A program made the position numbers and the translations under genes. From NCBI GenBank assembly GCA_052400625.1, contig JBQTGH010000017.1: a DNA stretch of 58,207 nucleotides; one strand, given 5' to 3'. Source of the stretch: Thermophagus sp052400625. Lineage in GTDB: Bacteria > Bacteroidota > Bacteroidia > Bacteroidales > Marinilabiliaceae. The notes under the pieces are model-generated. The model was not told the DNA's origin. It did not search any database and worked only from the letters and a program-made list of their open reading frames with translations. Every line of letters begins with the position of its first letter. Position 1 is the first letter of the stretch. Shown piece after piece: positions 26,318 to 35,797 of the stretch.

Positions 26318-28540
26318 TTAGTTTTTTGACATTGCGCGCAGAAAATTTCTTACGGCATCCACCGTTTCAAGTTTATAGGCAGCACTGGTATATTTAATTC
26401 CCACCTTAATGGTAATGGCCTCGGGCGGCAGCTCTTTAAATAAATATTCATCGGTCCAGTCATCCCCCATTGCCAATATGTAGTCGAACGGCTTATTCAG
26501 CAAAAACCGGTTGGCTGCAACTCCTTTATTGATTCCACCGGTTTTGACTTCCACCACCTTGTTCCCTTCCATTATTTCCAAGTTATGATTGGCCACTAGC
26601 GTGGTCAACTCATCCTTCAGCTCATTGGCTCTCAATTCACCCAACTCTGCTTCGGCTTTCTCATAATGCCAAACCAACGAATAATTCTTCTCTTCAAGAT
26701 AAGTCCCCGGTGTCCGCACCACAAAATTGTCAAGAACCGGACGAACCATTGGCATCCATGAATTGGTGGCATTGGTTAGCATCTGCCATTCACCACCCCG
26801 CTCCCGCATCCACACGCCATGTTCACTAATCAGACTCACATTGGATTTGTTAAACCATTTACTCAACGTTTCTTTGTCCCTTCCACTGATCAGAACTACT
26901 TCATTACGTTCATCACTGGTCAGCGCATTGAGGATCTCATGAAGTGCTTCATCAGGGGCTGCTCCCGGTTCTTCTTCCCGGGTTGCTTTTTTAAAATGAA
27001 TCAGTGTTCCGTCATAATCCAAAAATATGGCTCTGGATTTGGCACCAGAAAAATCTCTTAGTAACTTCTCTGCTAGGGAAGGAGTAATCTTTTTGGAAAT
27101 AAAATCGCTCTGAATCTGGGCAATTCGTTTCAACGAAGCCACAAATTGCTCTGCCCACTTAAAGACGTCGTAGCGTTTCAGGCGTTTTTGAATTACTGAC
27201 ATTCTGGCCCGTTGTTCTTCAACCGGCATTTCCAAGGCTTGCTTTATCGCTTCTGCAACCTCTTCCTCATCATTGGGATTGATAACGATGGCTTCTCCCA
27301 TCTCCTTAACCACCCCGGTCATTTCGCTAATGATCATCACCCCCGTTTGGTTAATACGTGAGGCCACATATTCTTTAGCCACCAGATTCATCCCATCTCG
27401 AACTGGTGTCAATAGAGCCACATCACTCATGCTGTATAATTCTATCAAATTCTCAAAGGGCATGGAACGGTAAAAATACCATACCGGAGAATAATTTACC
27501 GATCCGTACAACCCATTTATCCGTCCCACAAGCTCTTCCACTTCTCGTTTAAGTTGCTGATATTGCGGCACTGAATTGCGAGACGGAACAGCCAGCATAA
27601 CCAGAGTCGCCTTGGCCCGGTATTCGGGATATTTCTCAAGAAAACGCTCAAAAGCCCGTAAACGGTTGGGTATACCTTTGGAATAATCCAAACGGTCAAT
27701 GGATAAAATCAATTTCCGTTCTGGAGAAACAAAGAAGATCTTCTCCAACTCTTGGTGCAGAGCCGATTTTTCCCGCAACGTCTTAGAAATGGTTTGAAGC
27801 GCAGCATCATGAAATTTGTCGTAATCTATTCCCATGGGAAAAGCATCGGCCAGCACGATTCTTTCTTCAATATGAATCCGGTTAAAAGAAATCTCAAAAC
27901 CAAAAAGACGACGAACACTACTCAAAAAATGACGCTCATAATCGTACGTATGAAAGCCCACCAAATCAGCCCCCAATAATCCCTCAAGAATCTCATTTCG
28001 CCAAGGTAAAAACCGAAATACTTCATAAGAAGGAAAAGGAATATGCAAGAAAAATCCAATAATTATATCGGGCCTCTTTTTCTTTATCATGCCGGGGACC
28101 AACATTAACTGATAATCGTGCACCCACACATAATCGCCTTTATCAACCACTTCCAGCGTTTTATCGGCAAACTTTTGATTGACTTTAACGTAGGATTCCC
28201 AATACTCGGAAGAATAATCCACATATTGATTGAAATAATGAAAGAGAGGCCATATCGTCCGGTTGCAGAATCCTTCATAAAAGGTTTCCACCTCGTAAGA
28301 TGAAAGCGGAACGGTTTCGCACCCTTCTTTTTGCAGCATCTGTTCTATCTTCCCGGCCTGTTCTGCGGAAAAATCTTCTGCAGCAACCCCCGACCATCCA
28401 ATCCATCGTCCCTGAAAATCTTTATATACCGACTTCATACCTGTTGCTAATCCCCCGACACTGGGTTCCAAAGAGATCTCATTTTGTTCCGAAACTATAC
28501 TGAATGGCAACCGATTGGATACAATATGAAGTTTTTTCAT
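26318..28540 (-). CDS. otsAB: Bifunctional trehalose-6-phosphate synthase/phosphatase
   Basis: This is a 740-residue fusion that makes trehalose from UDP-glucose and glucose-6-phosphate. Residues 1 to about 480 are a GT20 synthase: the N-terminal SNRLPFSI, the donor-site GGLATGMKSVY, VWVHDYQLMLVPGM, and DGMNLVAKEYVA are all standard. About 495-740 form a HAD-type phosphatase with FLDYDGTLI (nucleophile and acid Asp pair), LISGRDKETL and MGDDWTDEYLF. A complete synthase plus phosphatase in one chain means trehalose rather than the phosphate is the product. It is divergent from a GH15 gene 99 bp away. Confidence 0.93.
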   Translation of the reverse strand: MKKLHIVSNRLPFSIVSEQNEISLEPSVGGLATGMKSVYKDFQGRWIGWSGVAAEDFSAEQAGKIEQMLQKEGCETVPLSSYEVETFYEGFCNRTIWPLFHYFNQYVDYSSEYWESYVKVNQKFADKTLEVVDKGDYVWVHDYQLMLVPGMIKKKRPDIIIGFFLHIPFPSYEVFRFLPWRNEILEGLLGADLVGFHTYDYERHFLSSVRRLFGFEISFNRIHIEERIVLADAFPMGIDYDKFHDAALQTISKTLREKSALHQELEKIFFVSPERKLILSIDRLDYSKGIPNRLRAFERFLEKYPEYRAKATLVMLAVPSRNSVPQYQQLKREVEELVGRINGLYGSVNYSPVWYFYRSMPFENLIELYSMSDVALLTPVRDGMNLVAKEYVASRINQTGVMIISEMTGVVKEMGEAIVINPNDEEEVAEAIKQALEMPVEEQRARMSVIQKRLKRYDVFKWAEQFVASLKRIAQIQSDFISKKITPSLAEKLLRDFSGAKSRAIFLDYDGTLIHFKKATREEEPGAAPDEALHEILNALTSDERNEVVLISGRDKETLSKWFNKSNVSLISEHGVWMRERGGEWQMLTNATNSWMPMVRPVLDNFVVRTPGTYLEEKNYSLVWHYEKAEAELGELRANELKDELTTLVANHNLEIMEGNKVVEVKTGGINKGVAANRFLLNKPFDYILAMGDDWTDEYLFKELPPEAITIKVGIKYTSAAYKLETVDAVRNFLRAMSKN

Positions 28541-28639
28541 GAAATTTAGATTTTTATTTATTCAAAGTATAGTTCTTTTTTCTTTATTTTACAAACTTTG
28601 AAGCCTCAATCCAACAAATAGATAAACACTTTACACAAC
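28541..28639. promoter_or_regulatory. Divergent promoter region otsAB/GH15
   Basis: The 99-bp AT-rich gap must drive both genes. On the minus strand a TTTG and an ATACTTTG spaced about 20 nt apart could form the otsAB promoter. The plus-strand promoter is less clear (CAAACTTTG). Confidence 0.35.
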
Positions 28640-30445
28640 ATGAATAATCTCAATTACGGTATTGTAGGCAACGGAAAAAGTGCCGCCTTAATTTCCAACA
28701 AAGGATCGGTCGACTGGTTTTGTTTGCCTAAATTTGATTCTCCCTCTGTTTTCGCTGCTCTTCTGGACAAAGATAAAGGTGGACATTTTGCCATTATTTC
28801 TGTAACAGGGGCAGAGATCACTCAAAGATATGAATTTCATTCGAATATATTGATAACCCGATTTGAATGTGTGGACGGAATATTCGAAATCCACGACTTT
28901 ATGCCTCGTTATAAAACAGACAACGGATCCTATTACATCCCACCCGATCTGATTCGATACATAAAATGGATTGAGGGAAAACCAAAGATCAAGGTTATCT
29001 ATGATCCCCGTCTCGAATATGCAAAATATGATACAGAAATAATCATTAATGATAAATATGTTAAGGCTAAAACCACCAAAGGCACTTATGACTCTATCTA
29101 TCTTTATACCAGCATGGATAAATTAGCAGTGGCTGGCCAATTGCCCATCACCATCGAAAAAGATGAGTTTATTCTTATCAGCTACAATCAAAAGTTACTG
29201 GCCCAAACCATTCAAAAGGCCTATCTTAAACTCCAACGCACCAAAGTGTATTGGCTCAACTGGGCCGAAAGAACCACACGATTTAAAAAGTACAACGATG
29301 AGATCCTGCGAAGTGCATTGGTACTAAAACTTCTTAGTTATCAAAAGAGTGGTGCCATCTTGGCGGCCGCCACCACCTCACTCCCCGAAACGATTGGGGA
29401 AGAGCGTAACTGGGACTATCGCTTTTGCTGGATCCGGGATGCCTCAATGGTGATCAAGATACTCACCGTGCTCGGACACTTTAATGTGGCCCAACGGTAT
29501 ATGAATTTCATCATTGATCTGTTGTCCGACAAGGATGAAAAAATTCAGATTATGTACGGCATCAATGGTGAGAAAAAGCTGACAGAAATGGAATTATCTC
29601 ACCTGGCAGGATATGAAAACAGTCGTCCCGTCCGGATAGGAAACGCCGCTTACAAACAAAAGCAGAATGATATATACGGTATTCTGGTAGATGTCATCTA
29701 TCAGTTGTTTCACCTTTTCACCACCTCGCTTGAACACAGCGAAGAATTGTGGACCATTACCCGCAACATCATTAAAGTAGTGAACCGAAACTGGCAAAAA
29801 CCCGACAAAGGAATTTGGGAAATACGCAACCACACAAAACACTTTACCTTTAGCAAAGTTCTTTGCTGGGTGGCTGTAGACAGAGGGATAAAAATTGCCG
29901 AGCTCCTGCATCAAAACGAATACATCCGGGCATGGAGCCGGCTGCGTGATAAAATCAAAAAAGATATCATGATTAATGCCTGGTCGGAAAAGAAACAGGC
30001 TTTTACCCAATCCTACGATAGTGAAGACTTAGATGCATCAGTTCTGCTCATGGAAGCATATGGCTTTTTAGAGGGCAACGACCCCAAGTACAAAAGCACG
30101 GTCAAAGCGGTACAGAAAGAACTGGAATACAACGGTATGATGTTTCGTTACAAAAATTACGATGGTTTCGGACAACCCTCATCCGCCTTTACCATCTGTT
30201 CTTTCTGGCTCATCAGAGCTCTGTATAAGATTGGTGAAAAAGAAGAGGCTCAACAAAAGTTTGAAGAACTGATTAAACATTCCAATCACCTGGGTCTTTT
30301 TAGTGAAGATATGGATTTTGAAAGCAAACGGCTTCTCGGCAATTTTCCCCAAGCCTATTCCCATCTGGCTTTAATTGATGTGGCAATGCTCCTGGCCGGA
30401 GGAGAATTAACCAACGAAGAAAAAATTCTCGGAAATATTGGTTAG
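28640..30445 (+). CDS. GH15 family glucoamylase/trehalase-like protein
   Basis: This 601-residue cytoplasmic enzyme has the GH15 layout: an N-terminal beta-sandwich (YGIVGNGKSAALISNKGSVDWFCLP) and an (alpha/alpha)6 barrel starting near residue 220. The family signature SLPETIGEERNWDYR-FCWIRDAS is near residue 250, and the probable catalytic-base region LFSEDMD is near 555. Members without signal peptide include glucoamylases and mycobacterial-type trehalases. The divergent otsAB suggests trehalose or a related alpha-glucan as substrate, by inference only. Confidence 0.88.
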   Translation: MNNLNYGIVGNGKSAALISNKGSVDWFCLPKFDSPSVFAALLDKDKGGHFAIISVTGAEITQRYEFHSNILITRFECVDGIFEIHDFMPRYKTDNGSYYIPPDLIRYIKWIEGKPKIKVIYDPRLEYAKYDTEIIINDKYVKAKTTKGTYDSIYLYTSMDKLAVAGQLPITIEKDEFILISYNQKLLAQTIQKAYLKLQRTKVYWLNWAERTTRFKKYNDEILRSALVLKLLSYQKSGAILAAATTSLPETIGEERNWDYRFCWIRDASMVIKILTVLGHFNVAQRYMNFIIDLLSDKDEKIQIMYGINGEKKLTEMELSHLAGYENSRPVRIGNAAYKQKQNDIYGILVDVIYQLFHLFTTSLEHSEELWTITRNIIKVVNRNWQKPDKGIWEIRNHTKHFTFSKVLCWVAVDRGIKIAELLHQNEYIRAWSRLRDKIKKDIMINAWSEKKQAFTQSYDSEDLDASVLLMEAYGFLEGNDPKYKSTVKAVQKELEYNGMMFRYKNYDGFGQPSSAFTICSFWLIRALYKIGEKEEAQQKFEELIKHSNHLGLFSEDMDFESKRLLGNFPQAYSHLALIDVAMLLAGGELTNEEKILGNIG

Positions 30446-30488
30446 TACTCCATCAACAATCAAACATCCACGTGGAAAAAGGCTGCTT

Positions 30489-30866
30489 TCAGGACATTAG
30501 TTCTGCAACCAACTGCCGAAGAAAATCTCTTTGATAATAGTCATCATCCACGATTTCACCATCCCAAACCACAATATCCAAATCAATTTCTCTGGGTCCA
30601 TACTTGGGGCGTGAACGGTCTCGCCCCATCTCGTTTTCTATAACCTTTAGCCTTTGCCTCAGACCTTCCTGCAACAAGGTGGTTGCCAGCCATACCGCAG
30701 CATTAAAAAAGTCGGGCTGATTGGTTATTCCCACCGGAGTAGTTCTAAGAATGGATGAGATTTTTTGTACCTCGAAACGCTCTTGCAAAAGGTCCAATGC
30801 ACGTTTCATATTTGTTTGTGGGTCAATATTTGAACCCAGAACAATGATTGCCTGATGTCTCATCAA
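30489..30866 (-). CDS. folK: HPPK, 6-hydroxymethyl-7,8-dihydropterin pyrophosphokinase (compact)
   Basis: The enzyme transfers pyrophosphate from ATP to hydroxymethyl-dihydropterin in folate synthesis. The N terminus IIVLGSNIDPQTNM and the key block RDRSRPKYGPREIDLDIV are diagnostic. At 125 residues it is shorter than the usual ~160. The normal C-terminal part with a PHP motif is absent, and the chain ends in RDFLRQLVAELMS. Its start overlaps the folB stop by 4 bp, giving a folate operon SDR-folB-folK on the minus strand. Confidence 0.88.
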   Translation of the reverse strand: MMRHQAIIVLGSNIDPQTNMKRALDLLQERFEVQKISSILRTTPVGITNQPDFFNAAVWLATTLLQEGLRQRLKVIENEMGRDRSRPKYGPREIDLDIVVWDGEIVDDDYYQRDFLRQLVAELMS

Positions 30867-31219
30867 TGCGGTTTACTTTTCGACAGAAAAAAAGAAACAC
30901 TACGCGCAAAACGCAATGCATGAGGCTTGTCCACTTCCACCTCCACCTTTTCTATTCGCGGCTCAGTCAACAATAGTGTGGCCACATCATTCGCAACCTT
31001 TTCCAGCAAATTGTAGTGGTTACCTTCTACCAGAGCGATAACTTGTTTGCAGATATTTCGATAGTTTAATGCCTCATCGGGTTGATCGCTCAGCTCTTCT
31101 CCCCTGATTTGATATTCTATGGATATATTGAGCAAAAGGTCTTGCTTTTTTCCTAACTCGTGGGGATTAAATCCTACCTGGGTGCGCAACAATAAATCTT
31201 TTATAATAATTTTCGCCAT
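30863..31219 (-). CDS. folB: Dihydroneopterin aldolase
   Basis: This 118-residue enzyme cleaves dihydroneopterin to hydroxymethyl-dihydropterin and glycolaldehyde, the step before FolK. Family features are GFNPHELGKKQ near the N terminus, LNYRNICKQV, the LLEKVANDVA helix carrying the Glu-Lys pair, and VEVDKPHALRFA with the catalytic Lys near residue 100. The gene overlaps folK by 4 bp and follows the SDR gene with a 2-bp gap. Confidence 0.92.
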   Translation of the reverse strand: MAKIIIKDLLLRTQVGFNPHELGKKQDLLLNISIEYQIRGEELSDQPDEALNYRNICKQVIALVEGNHYNLLEKVANDVATLLLTEPRIEKVEVEVDKPHALRFARSVSFFLSKSKPH

Positions 31220-31221
31220 AA

Positions 31222-31941
31222 TTACAGTAGATGTAAACCACTGTCACAAAATATTATTTGCCCTGTAACAGAGGAGGTATTCAACAAAAAAGATACAGAA
31301 GAGGCTATGTCTGAAAGTTCCACCCTTTTCTTAAGAGGGGTTTTTCCCACAACTTTCATCAGGTAATCGTCACTTTTTCTGGGTGGTGCCAAAACAGGTC
31401 CCGGCGCCACCGCATTCACTCGAAAATCAGGAGCAAACGACAGTGCTGCCATTTGTGTCAACGATGCCAGATTTTTTTTTGCCAAAAGATAAGCCGCATG
31501 TGATGCTTCATTGGTCGTTATTTTAGTATCCAGGATATTTACAATACATCCTTTTTCAAACGAATTTTTAAACGATTGAAGCAAATAAAAGGGAGCCTCA
31601 AAATTGACTTCCATCTCTTTCCGAAGAAAGGCGGGGGAAGTTTCTTCAATGGTTCCGGAATTAAAAGTACTGGCATTATTAATCAGTGCATCCAAAACTT
31701 CATACCCCTCGGGCAATCTTTCAAAAAGAGATAATACAGCATCGGTATTGCTCAAATCACATTGCACTACAGGAAAATCACGATCTGCATACTTGCTTTT
31801 AAGCTCCGCTGACAGGGCGTGGGCTTCATCACGACTGTAATTGTAGTGTAACACCACATCCCATCCTTCGGCCGCCAGCGATCGCGACAACGTTGCTCCT
31901 AGCCGTTTGGCTGCTCCGGTAATTAATACGATGCGTCTCAT
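31222..31941 (-). CDS. SDR-family pteridine reductase-like protein
   Basis: This is a 239-residue short-chain dehydrogenase. The cofactor loop reads TGAAKRLG instead of the classic TGxxxGxG, which is typical of pteridine reductases and FolM dihydromonapterin reductase. The active-site pair is in AAYLLAKK, and an NNAS stretch lies near residue 88. It sits 2 bp upstream of folB, so reduction of dihydropterin or dihydrofolate is strongly suggested by both sequence and context. The C-terminal SGLHLL end is as in many SDRs. Confidence 0.82.
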   Translation of the reverse strand: MRRIVLITGAAKRLGATLSRSLAAEGWDVVLHYNYSRDEAHALSAELKSKYADRDFPVVQCDLSNTDAVLSLFERLPEGYEVLDALINNASTFNSGTIEETSPAFLRKEMEVNFEAPFYLLQSFKNSFEKGCIVNILDTKITTNEASHAAYLLAKKNLASLTQMAALSFAPDFRVNAVAPGPVLAPPRKSDDYLMKVVGKTPLKKRVELSDIASSVSFLLNTSSVTGQIIFCDSGLHLL

Positions 31942-32120
31942 ATCCGTTTTACATCACTTTTTATACCAATGGCCCAGGAATACCTCAAAGACGAATGGCA
32001 ATAAATTATTAAAACTCCAGTCACTGTTTTGATTTTCGCTGCACAGGAACCTTCACAAAATTTTTTTTGCATCTTAACGTATAGGCAAATCGTTTAAGGC
32101 GCTATTGAACTTTGTCAACC

Positions 32121-32591
32121 CTAGACCTCCCCATAAACCAAAGTTACCATTTTCTCAAGTTCTTCCCGGTCTGTATCATCAAAAGCATTTAACTCCCTAC
32201 TGTCTATGTCTAACACAGCCACAACCTTACCCTCATGGTTTCTAACGGGCACTACAATCTCAGATTTACTTAACGATGAGCAGGCAATATGCCCCGGGAA
32301 TTTTTCAACATCTCCAACCACTTGACTGCGCTCTTCATTAATGCCAGCCCAGCACACACCGGTATCTTTTTTCAGTTTCAGGCAGGCCAGTGGTCCCTGA
32401 TAAGGCCCTACCACCAAATCGCCGTTATCATCCAGATAATAAAATCCGGTCCAAAAAAAGCCATCCATTTTATGGTGCAACAAGGCGGCTAGGGTACTCA
32501 TGCGTGACCATGGGCTCGCGGTTGCTCCTATTAAAGATTTTACTTGACCATAAATCCGTTGATATCGTCTTGATTTTGTTTGGCTATTCAT
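32121..32591 (-). CDS. msrC: Free methionine-R-sulfoxide reductase (GAF domain)
   Basis: This 156-residue GAF-domain enzyme repairs free methionine-R-sulfoxide using thioredoxin. All three family cysteines are present in the expected blocks: CLKLKKDTGVC (two Cys) and GHIACSSLSKSEIVVP. The N-terminal helix and FFWTGFYYLDD segment also fit fRMsr. It is monocistronic. Confidence 0.9.
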   Translation of the reverse strand: MNSQTKSRRYQRIYGQVKSLIGATASPWSRMSTLAALLHHKMDGFFWTGFYYLDDNGDLVVGPYQGPLACLKLKKDTGVCWAGINEERSQVVGDVEKFPGHIACSSLSKSEIVVPVRNHEGKVVAVLDIDSRELNAFDDTDREELEKMVTLVYGEV

Positions 32592-32752
32592 ATTTTATCA
32601 ATTAATTTTTAAATTCTTGACCTACAAGCATGCTTGTCACACCTGCTCTTATCCCCATTTTCTTACCCACAAAAGCATCTATTTTCACACCTCACCCCTA
32701 TGGGCAGCAAAAATTAAACAAAATTAAGCCATCGCACAAAGAAATTCTTCCA

Positions 32753-32804
32753 AAATCAAAAAAAAACAACCGGCCATTGTTATAAAAACAATTGGCCGGC
32801 TGCC
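32753..32804 (-). terminator. Terminator of the ECF sigma gene
   Basis: On the minus strand GCCGGCCAATTGTT pairs with AACAATGGCCGGTT (one bulged base), followed by a TTGTTTTTTTG tail. It lies about 80 bp past the sigma factor stop. Confidence 0.75.
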
Positions 32805-32880
32805 CACTCATCCACTAAACCCAAATCTTTAACTTATTTTATTTCGGCACCCAATTACCGAATAAATTATCCAAATATAA

Positions 32881-33399
32881 TTATACCGCATAGCTACCTT
32901 CACGATCTCTTAACATCTCCTGCAATTTCTTCCTTGTGAAGAATATACGACTCTTTACGGTACCAATGGGAAGATCCAGTTTTTCAGCGATCTCTTTATA
33001 TTTATAACCATCGGTATGCATGCGAAAAGGAATCCGAAACTCATCCGACAACTGCTCAATATACTTATTCATTTCAACCACGGAATGTACCATTTCAGGT
33101 GTCTCGGAGGTATAATTATGACGGTGCGCATATTTAAAGGCATCGTCCGATCCATCAAAAGTGTTTCGGGTTTTCTGATTTCTTCGATAATTATTAATAA
33201 ACGTATTCTTCATAATGGTAAACACCCAAGCCTTAAAATTGGTGTTGGCCACAAACTGATTGCGGTAAGTTAATGCCTTCAGGATGGTTTCCTGAAGAAG
33301 ATCATGGGCATCTTCATCATTAGATGTCAAGCTCAGGGCAAAATACAACAACTTATCCTGAAGCCCCAGTAATCGATTAGTAAATTGTATTGATGTCAT
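32881..33399 (-). CDS. ECF-type RNA polymerase sigma factor
   Basis: This is a 172-residue sigma-70 family protein with region 2 (about residues 10-80: DAHDLLQETILKALTYRNQF, FKAWVFTIMKNTFINNYRR) and region 4 (about 110-165: PFRMHTDGYKYKEIAEKL then GTVKSRIFFTRKKL). It lacks regions 1 and 3, as ECF sigmas do. No anti-sigma gene is adjacent. Bacteroidota carry many such orphan factors, and the regulon cannot be told from here. Confidence 0.9.
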   Translation of the reverse strand: MTSIQFTNRLLGLQDKLLYFALSLTSNDEDAHDLLQETILKALTYRNQFVANTNFKAWVFTIMKNTFINNYRRNQKTRNTFDGSDDAFKYAHRHNYTSETPEMVHSVVEMNKYIEQLSDEFRIPFRMHTDGYKYKEIAEKLDLPIGTVKSRIFFTRKKLQEMLRDREGSYAV

Positions 33400-33427
33400 G
33401 GTATTTAATTTTTTGTTTCCTGTCTAA

Positions 33428-33458
33428 CAAAACTACAATAAAAATAAACGACTTCAAA
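33428..33458 (-). promoter_or_regulatory. Promoter of the ECF sigma gene
   Basis: On the minus strand TTTG (33455-33458), a 19-nt spacer and TAGTTTTG (33428-33435) match the Bacteroidota housekeeping consensus fully. The ATG is about 29 bp downstream. Confidence 0.65.
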
Positions 33459-33992
33459 CTCCTAAATACCTCTTTTTTCTCTCTATTTAGTTTGTTTCTA
33501 AATAAACAACACGCTTTTTAATTGAGTATCTGGCTATTAATTTTAACCAAAACAGATGATTCTAAATTATGCAAACAAATACAAAATGTCAAGTGTGTTT
33601 AATGTTAAACAAATATTAAATTAACTCCTTACTGGTTGCAAACCCCTAATTTAGAATCATTTTACATTATGCCAACCTATTTGATGATCAGTCTGACTCC
33701 CTTTCTTTGGCACAAATCCAAATATTCCTTTCCCCCATTTCAGTTCAAAAACCATTGCTGAGCCAATACTTTATGATTAGTTTTACCTAATTATTTTCAT
33801 AAAAATGCTTCGAGAGCAAAAAAAACAAGCTTAGTCATTGAGGTAAGAAGGTTCCGTTTCGAAATCGAGCGGTACGGAAAAAAGGCCGAACATTGTTTAT
33901 GCATCTAGCCAGTAGAAGGCATCTTATCCACACCCGCTCAACCGGTACCATTCAAAAACATCTCATAGTTAAGTTATTTAGACATCTGTTTC
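33459..33992. other. Gene-free stretch
   Basis: About 530 bp upstream of both the sigma factor (minus) and the nucleotidyltransferase (plus). An imperfect dyad (TTCCG...CGGAA) is seen around 33852-33880. No tRNA fold or gene is visible. Confidence 0.4.
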
Positions 33993-35093
33993 ATGAAAGA
34001 GAATTTACCATTTCAGTCGACTGTTGCCAATCTGGTTTTTGAGTGGTGCAAACCTTCGCAGAAACCGCCGGTTTTATCCCGGGTGACCCAAACAAATTTT
34101 GAAGAGGTCTTCAGCTTTGCAGCCAGAAACGGGGTGGCACCTTGGTGCTATTATCAATTCAAAAAACATCCAGCGATGGTTCTGCCACCGGAATTGGAAG
34201 AACCATTAAAGATGCAGTATCTGCAAACCCTTCTGATGAATCGACAAAAATGGAAAGTTTTCAGTGAGATGAATCTTTTGGCCCGACAAAACGGAATCAC
34301 CATCGTTCCCCTCAAGGGAACGGCATTGGCCTTCACAGTCTATCCGCAGGAAGCATTGCGCCCCATGGGCGACATCGACATTCTGGTGCCCGATGCGCAA
34401 ATGGATCTCTTTGCTGATATCATGTATCAAAAGGGCGCCACTCCAATTCATCAACCCATTTCGCAACTACACGCCAAAGTCAATGCCCATATCCCTGCCA
34501 TCCGCTGGCAAAATATCATGATAGAGCCTCACCGGCGTCTTTTTGCCATTGGAAGTACGCTAAACCCTCAACAGACAGATCTTTTCAGTGAAACCTTTTG
34601 TCCACAACAGATACCCAACATCAGTATCTTTAATGATGTTATGCAGACCTATCATTTGGCCGGTCATCTTTTAAAAGGTTATCAGTTGGGAGGACTGCGA
34701 CTGGGTTGGTTGGTGGATCTGGCGCTCCTCCTAGAAAGGAATCAACACGACCCGGCCTTCATTCGAAAAGTGCTGAACTTTAACCCACGGGAAAAAGAGC
34801 AAATGGCCTCGGTCATGGCCTGGGCCATGCGCCTGTTGCCTTATGATCCCTGGAACATCCGTCCTAAAATTCCATTTCCGGAAGAGACCTTTTTCCTGCG
34901 TGAGACAGATGCGGCTAAAAGACATAAACAAATGGTCGTCAAAGAGATTTTACGACTGCCGGGAATCAAAAACAAAAGCATAATGCTCTTCAGAGAATTT
35001 TTTCCTGAAAAAGCGTATATGGATCAACAATATGGAAAACATCGGGGAGTCGCCCTACTAAAGCTCTACTTTAAACGAATATTGGGATTTTGA
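33993..35093 (+). CDS. Nucleotidyltransferase-family protein (NTP_transf_5 type)
   Basis: A 366-residue protein of the putative nucleotidyltransferase family typified by the block VPLKGTALAFTVYPQEALRPMGDIDILV near residue 105-132. The GDIDILV aspartates are the probable metal-binding site. Such proteins often occur near surface polysaccharide genes, but here the neighbours are housekeeping genes. The substrate is unknown. Its 3' end overlaps the convergent mqnB gene by 28 bp. Confidence 0.82.
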   Translation: MKENLPFQSTVANLVFEWCKPSQKPPVLSRVTQTNFEEVFSFAARNGVAPWCYYQFKKHPAMVLPPELEEPLKMQYLQTLLMNRQKWKVFSEMNLLARQNGITIVPLKGTALAFTVYPQEALRPMGDIDILVPDAQMDLFADIMYQKGATPIHQPISQLHAKVNAHIPAIRWQNIMIEPHRRLFAIGSTLNPQQTDLFSETFCPQQIPNISIFNDVMQTYHLAGHLLKGYQLGGLRLGWLVDLALLLERNQHDPAFIRKVLNFNPREKEQMASVMAWAMRLLPYDPWNIRPKIPFPEETFFLRETDAAKRHKQMVVKEILRLPGIKNKSIMLFREFFPEKAYMDQQYGKHRGVALLKLYFKRILGF

Positions 35094-35797
35094 GCAAAGA
35101 ATTGGATAATTTCCAGGCATGCTTCCGACAAATGGTCGGTGGCAAGCTTTAAGTTTTGCAAAAACTCTTCATGCGTTGGTTTTCCCGAATCTACCAAATC
35201 GGTCACCGCTTTGACACAAAAAAAAGGCACTGCATGCAAAGAAGAGACCCATGCAACAGCAGCCGCTTCCATCTCCTTAAGCTCCCCTCCCAAACGATGA
35301 ATACGCTTTTCATCCCCTTCAGGCATATCCAGAGAACTGCCCGTGGAAACAACGCCATATTTTAAATGCAGACTTTGTAACTGACCGGTATCCCACACCG
35401 GATAATGACCTTCACTATGGGCCTCCCACCCAGGAATATCCACACGATGATCATGATAAACCACTTCCCGATGGCTCAAATAAACATCTCCTATTCGGGC
35501 CCCTTTTTGCATAAAACCACCCGCAGTGCCGGCATTAATCACCATTTGGGGACGATACCGTTCCAGTGCCAGTTGAGTGGACAATGTGGCTGCTTCGGTA
35601 CCTATCAAATCATGCGTCGTAGCCCGGTCTTTTCCATTAGTAACCAAACACAAAGAAATGCCTTCATATTCACCTGTCCAGCCTCGCATGGGCAAACCAA
35701 CGCCAAAAAACTCATCTTCCACAAGTGACAATTTCCGTATCAACGGCCTGGCTTCTGCCTCCATGGCCACAATAAAAGTAATCCTGTCTATGCACAT
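35066..35797 (-). CDS. mqnB: Futalosine hydrolase-type nucleosidase
   Basis: This is a 243-residue member of the nucleoside phosphorylase/MTAN fold: ITFIVAMEAEARPL at the N terminus, INAGTAGGF around residue 89, LKEMEAAAVAWV near 170 and VKAVTDLVD near 195. The divergent N-terminal half and the length fit futalosine hydrolase of the alternative menaquinone pathway better than MTA/SAH nucleosidase, though the latter cannot be fully excluded. The ribosyl-binding Glu and Asp of the family are present. Confidence 0.7.
   Translation of the reverse strand: MCIDRITFIVAMEAEARPLIRKLSLVEDEFFGVGLPMRGWTGEYEGISLCLVTNGKDRATTHDLIGTEAATLSTQLALERYRPQMVINAGTAGGFMQKGARIGDVYLSHREVVYHDHRVDIPGWEAHSEGHYPVWDTGQLQSLHLKYGVVSTGSSLDMPEGDEKRIHRLGGELKEMEAAAVAWVSSLHAVPFFCVKAVTDLVDSGKPTHEEFLQNLKLATDHLSEACLEIIQFFAQNPNIRLK

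Noticed and set aside
29594..30010. 138-codon antisense frame in the GH15 gene
   Set aside because: It lies wholly inside a well-supported gene on the other strand and has no independent start signal.
33840..33960. Possible tRNA-like or structured RNA segment upstream of the nucleotidyltransferase gene
   Set aside because: Only a weak imperfect dyad is present. No cloverleaf, no TTC loop and no terminator could be found.
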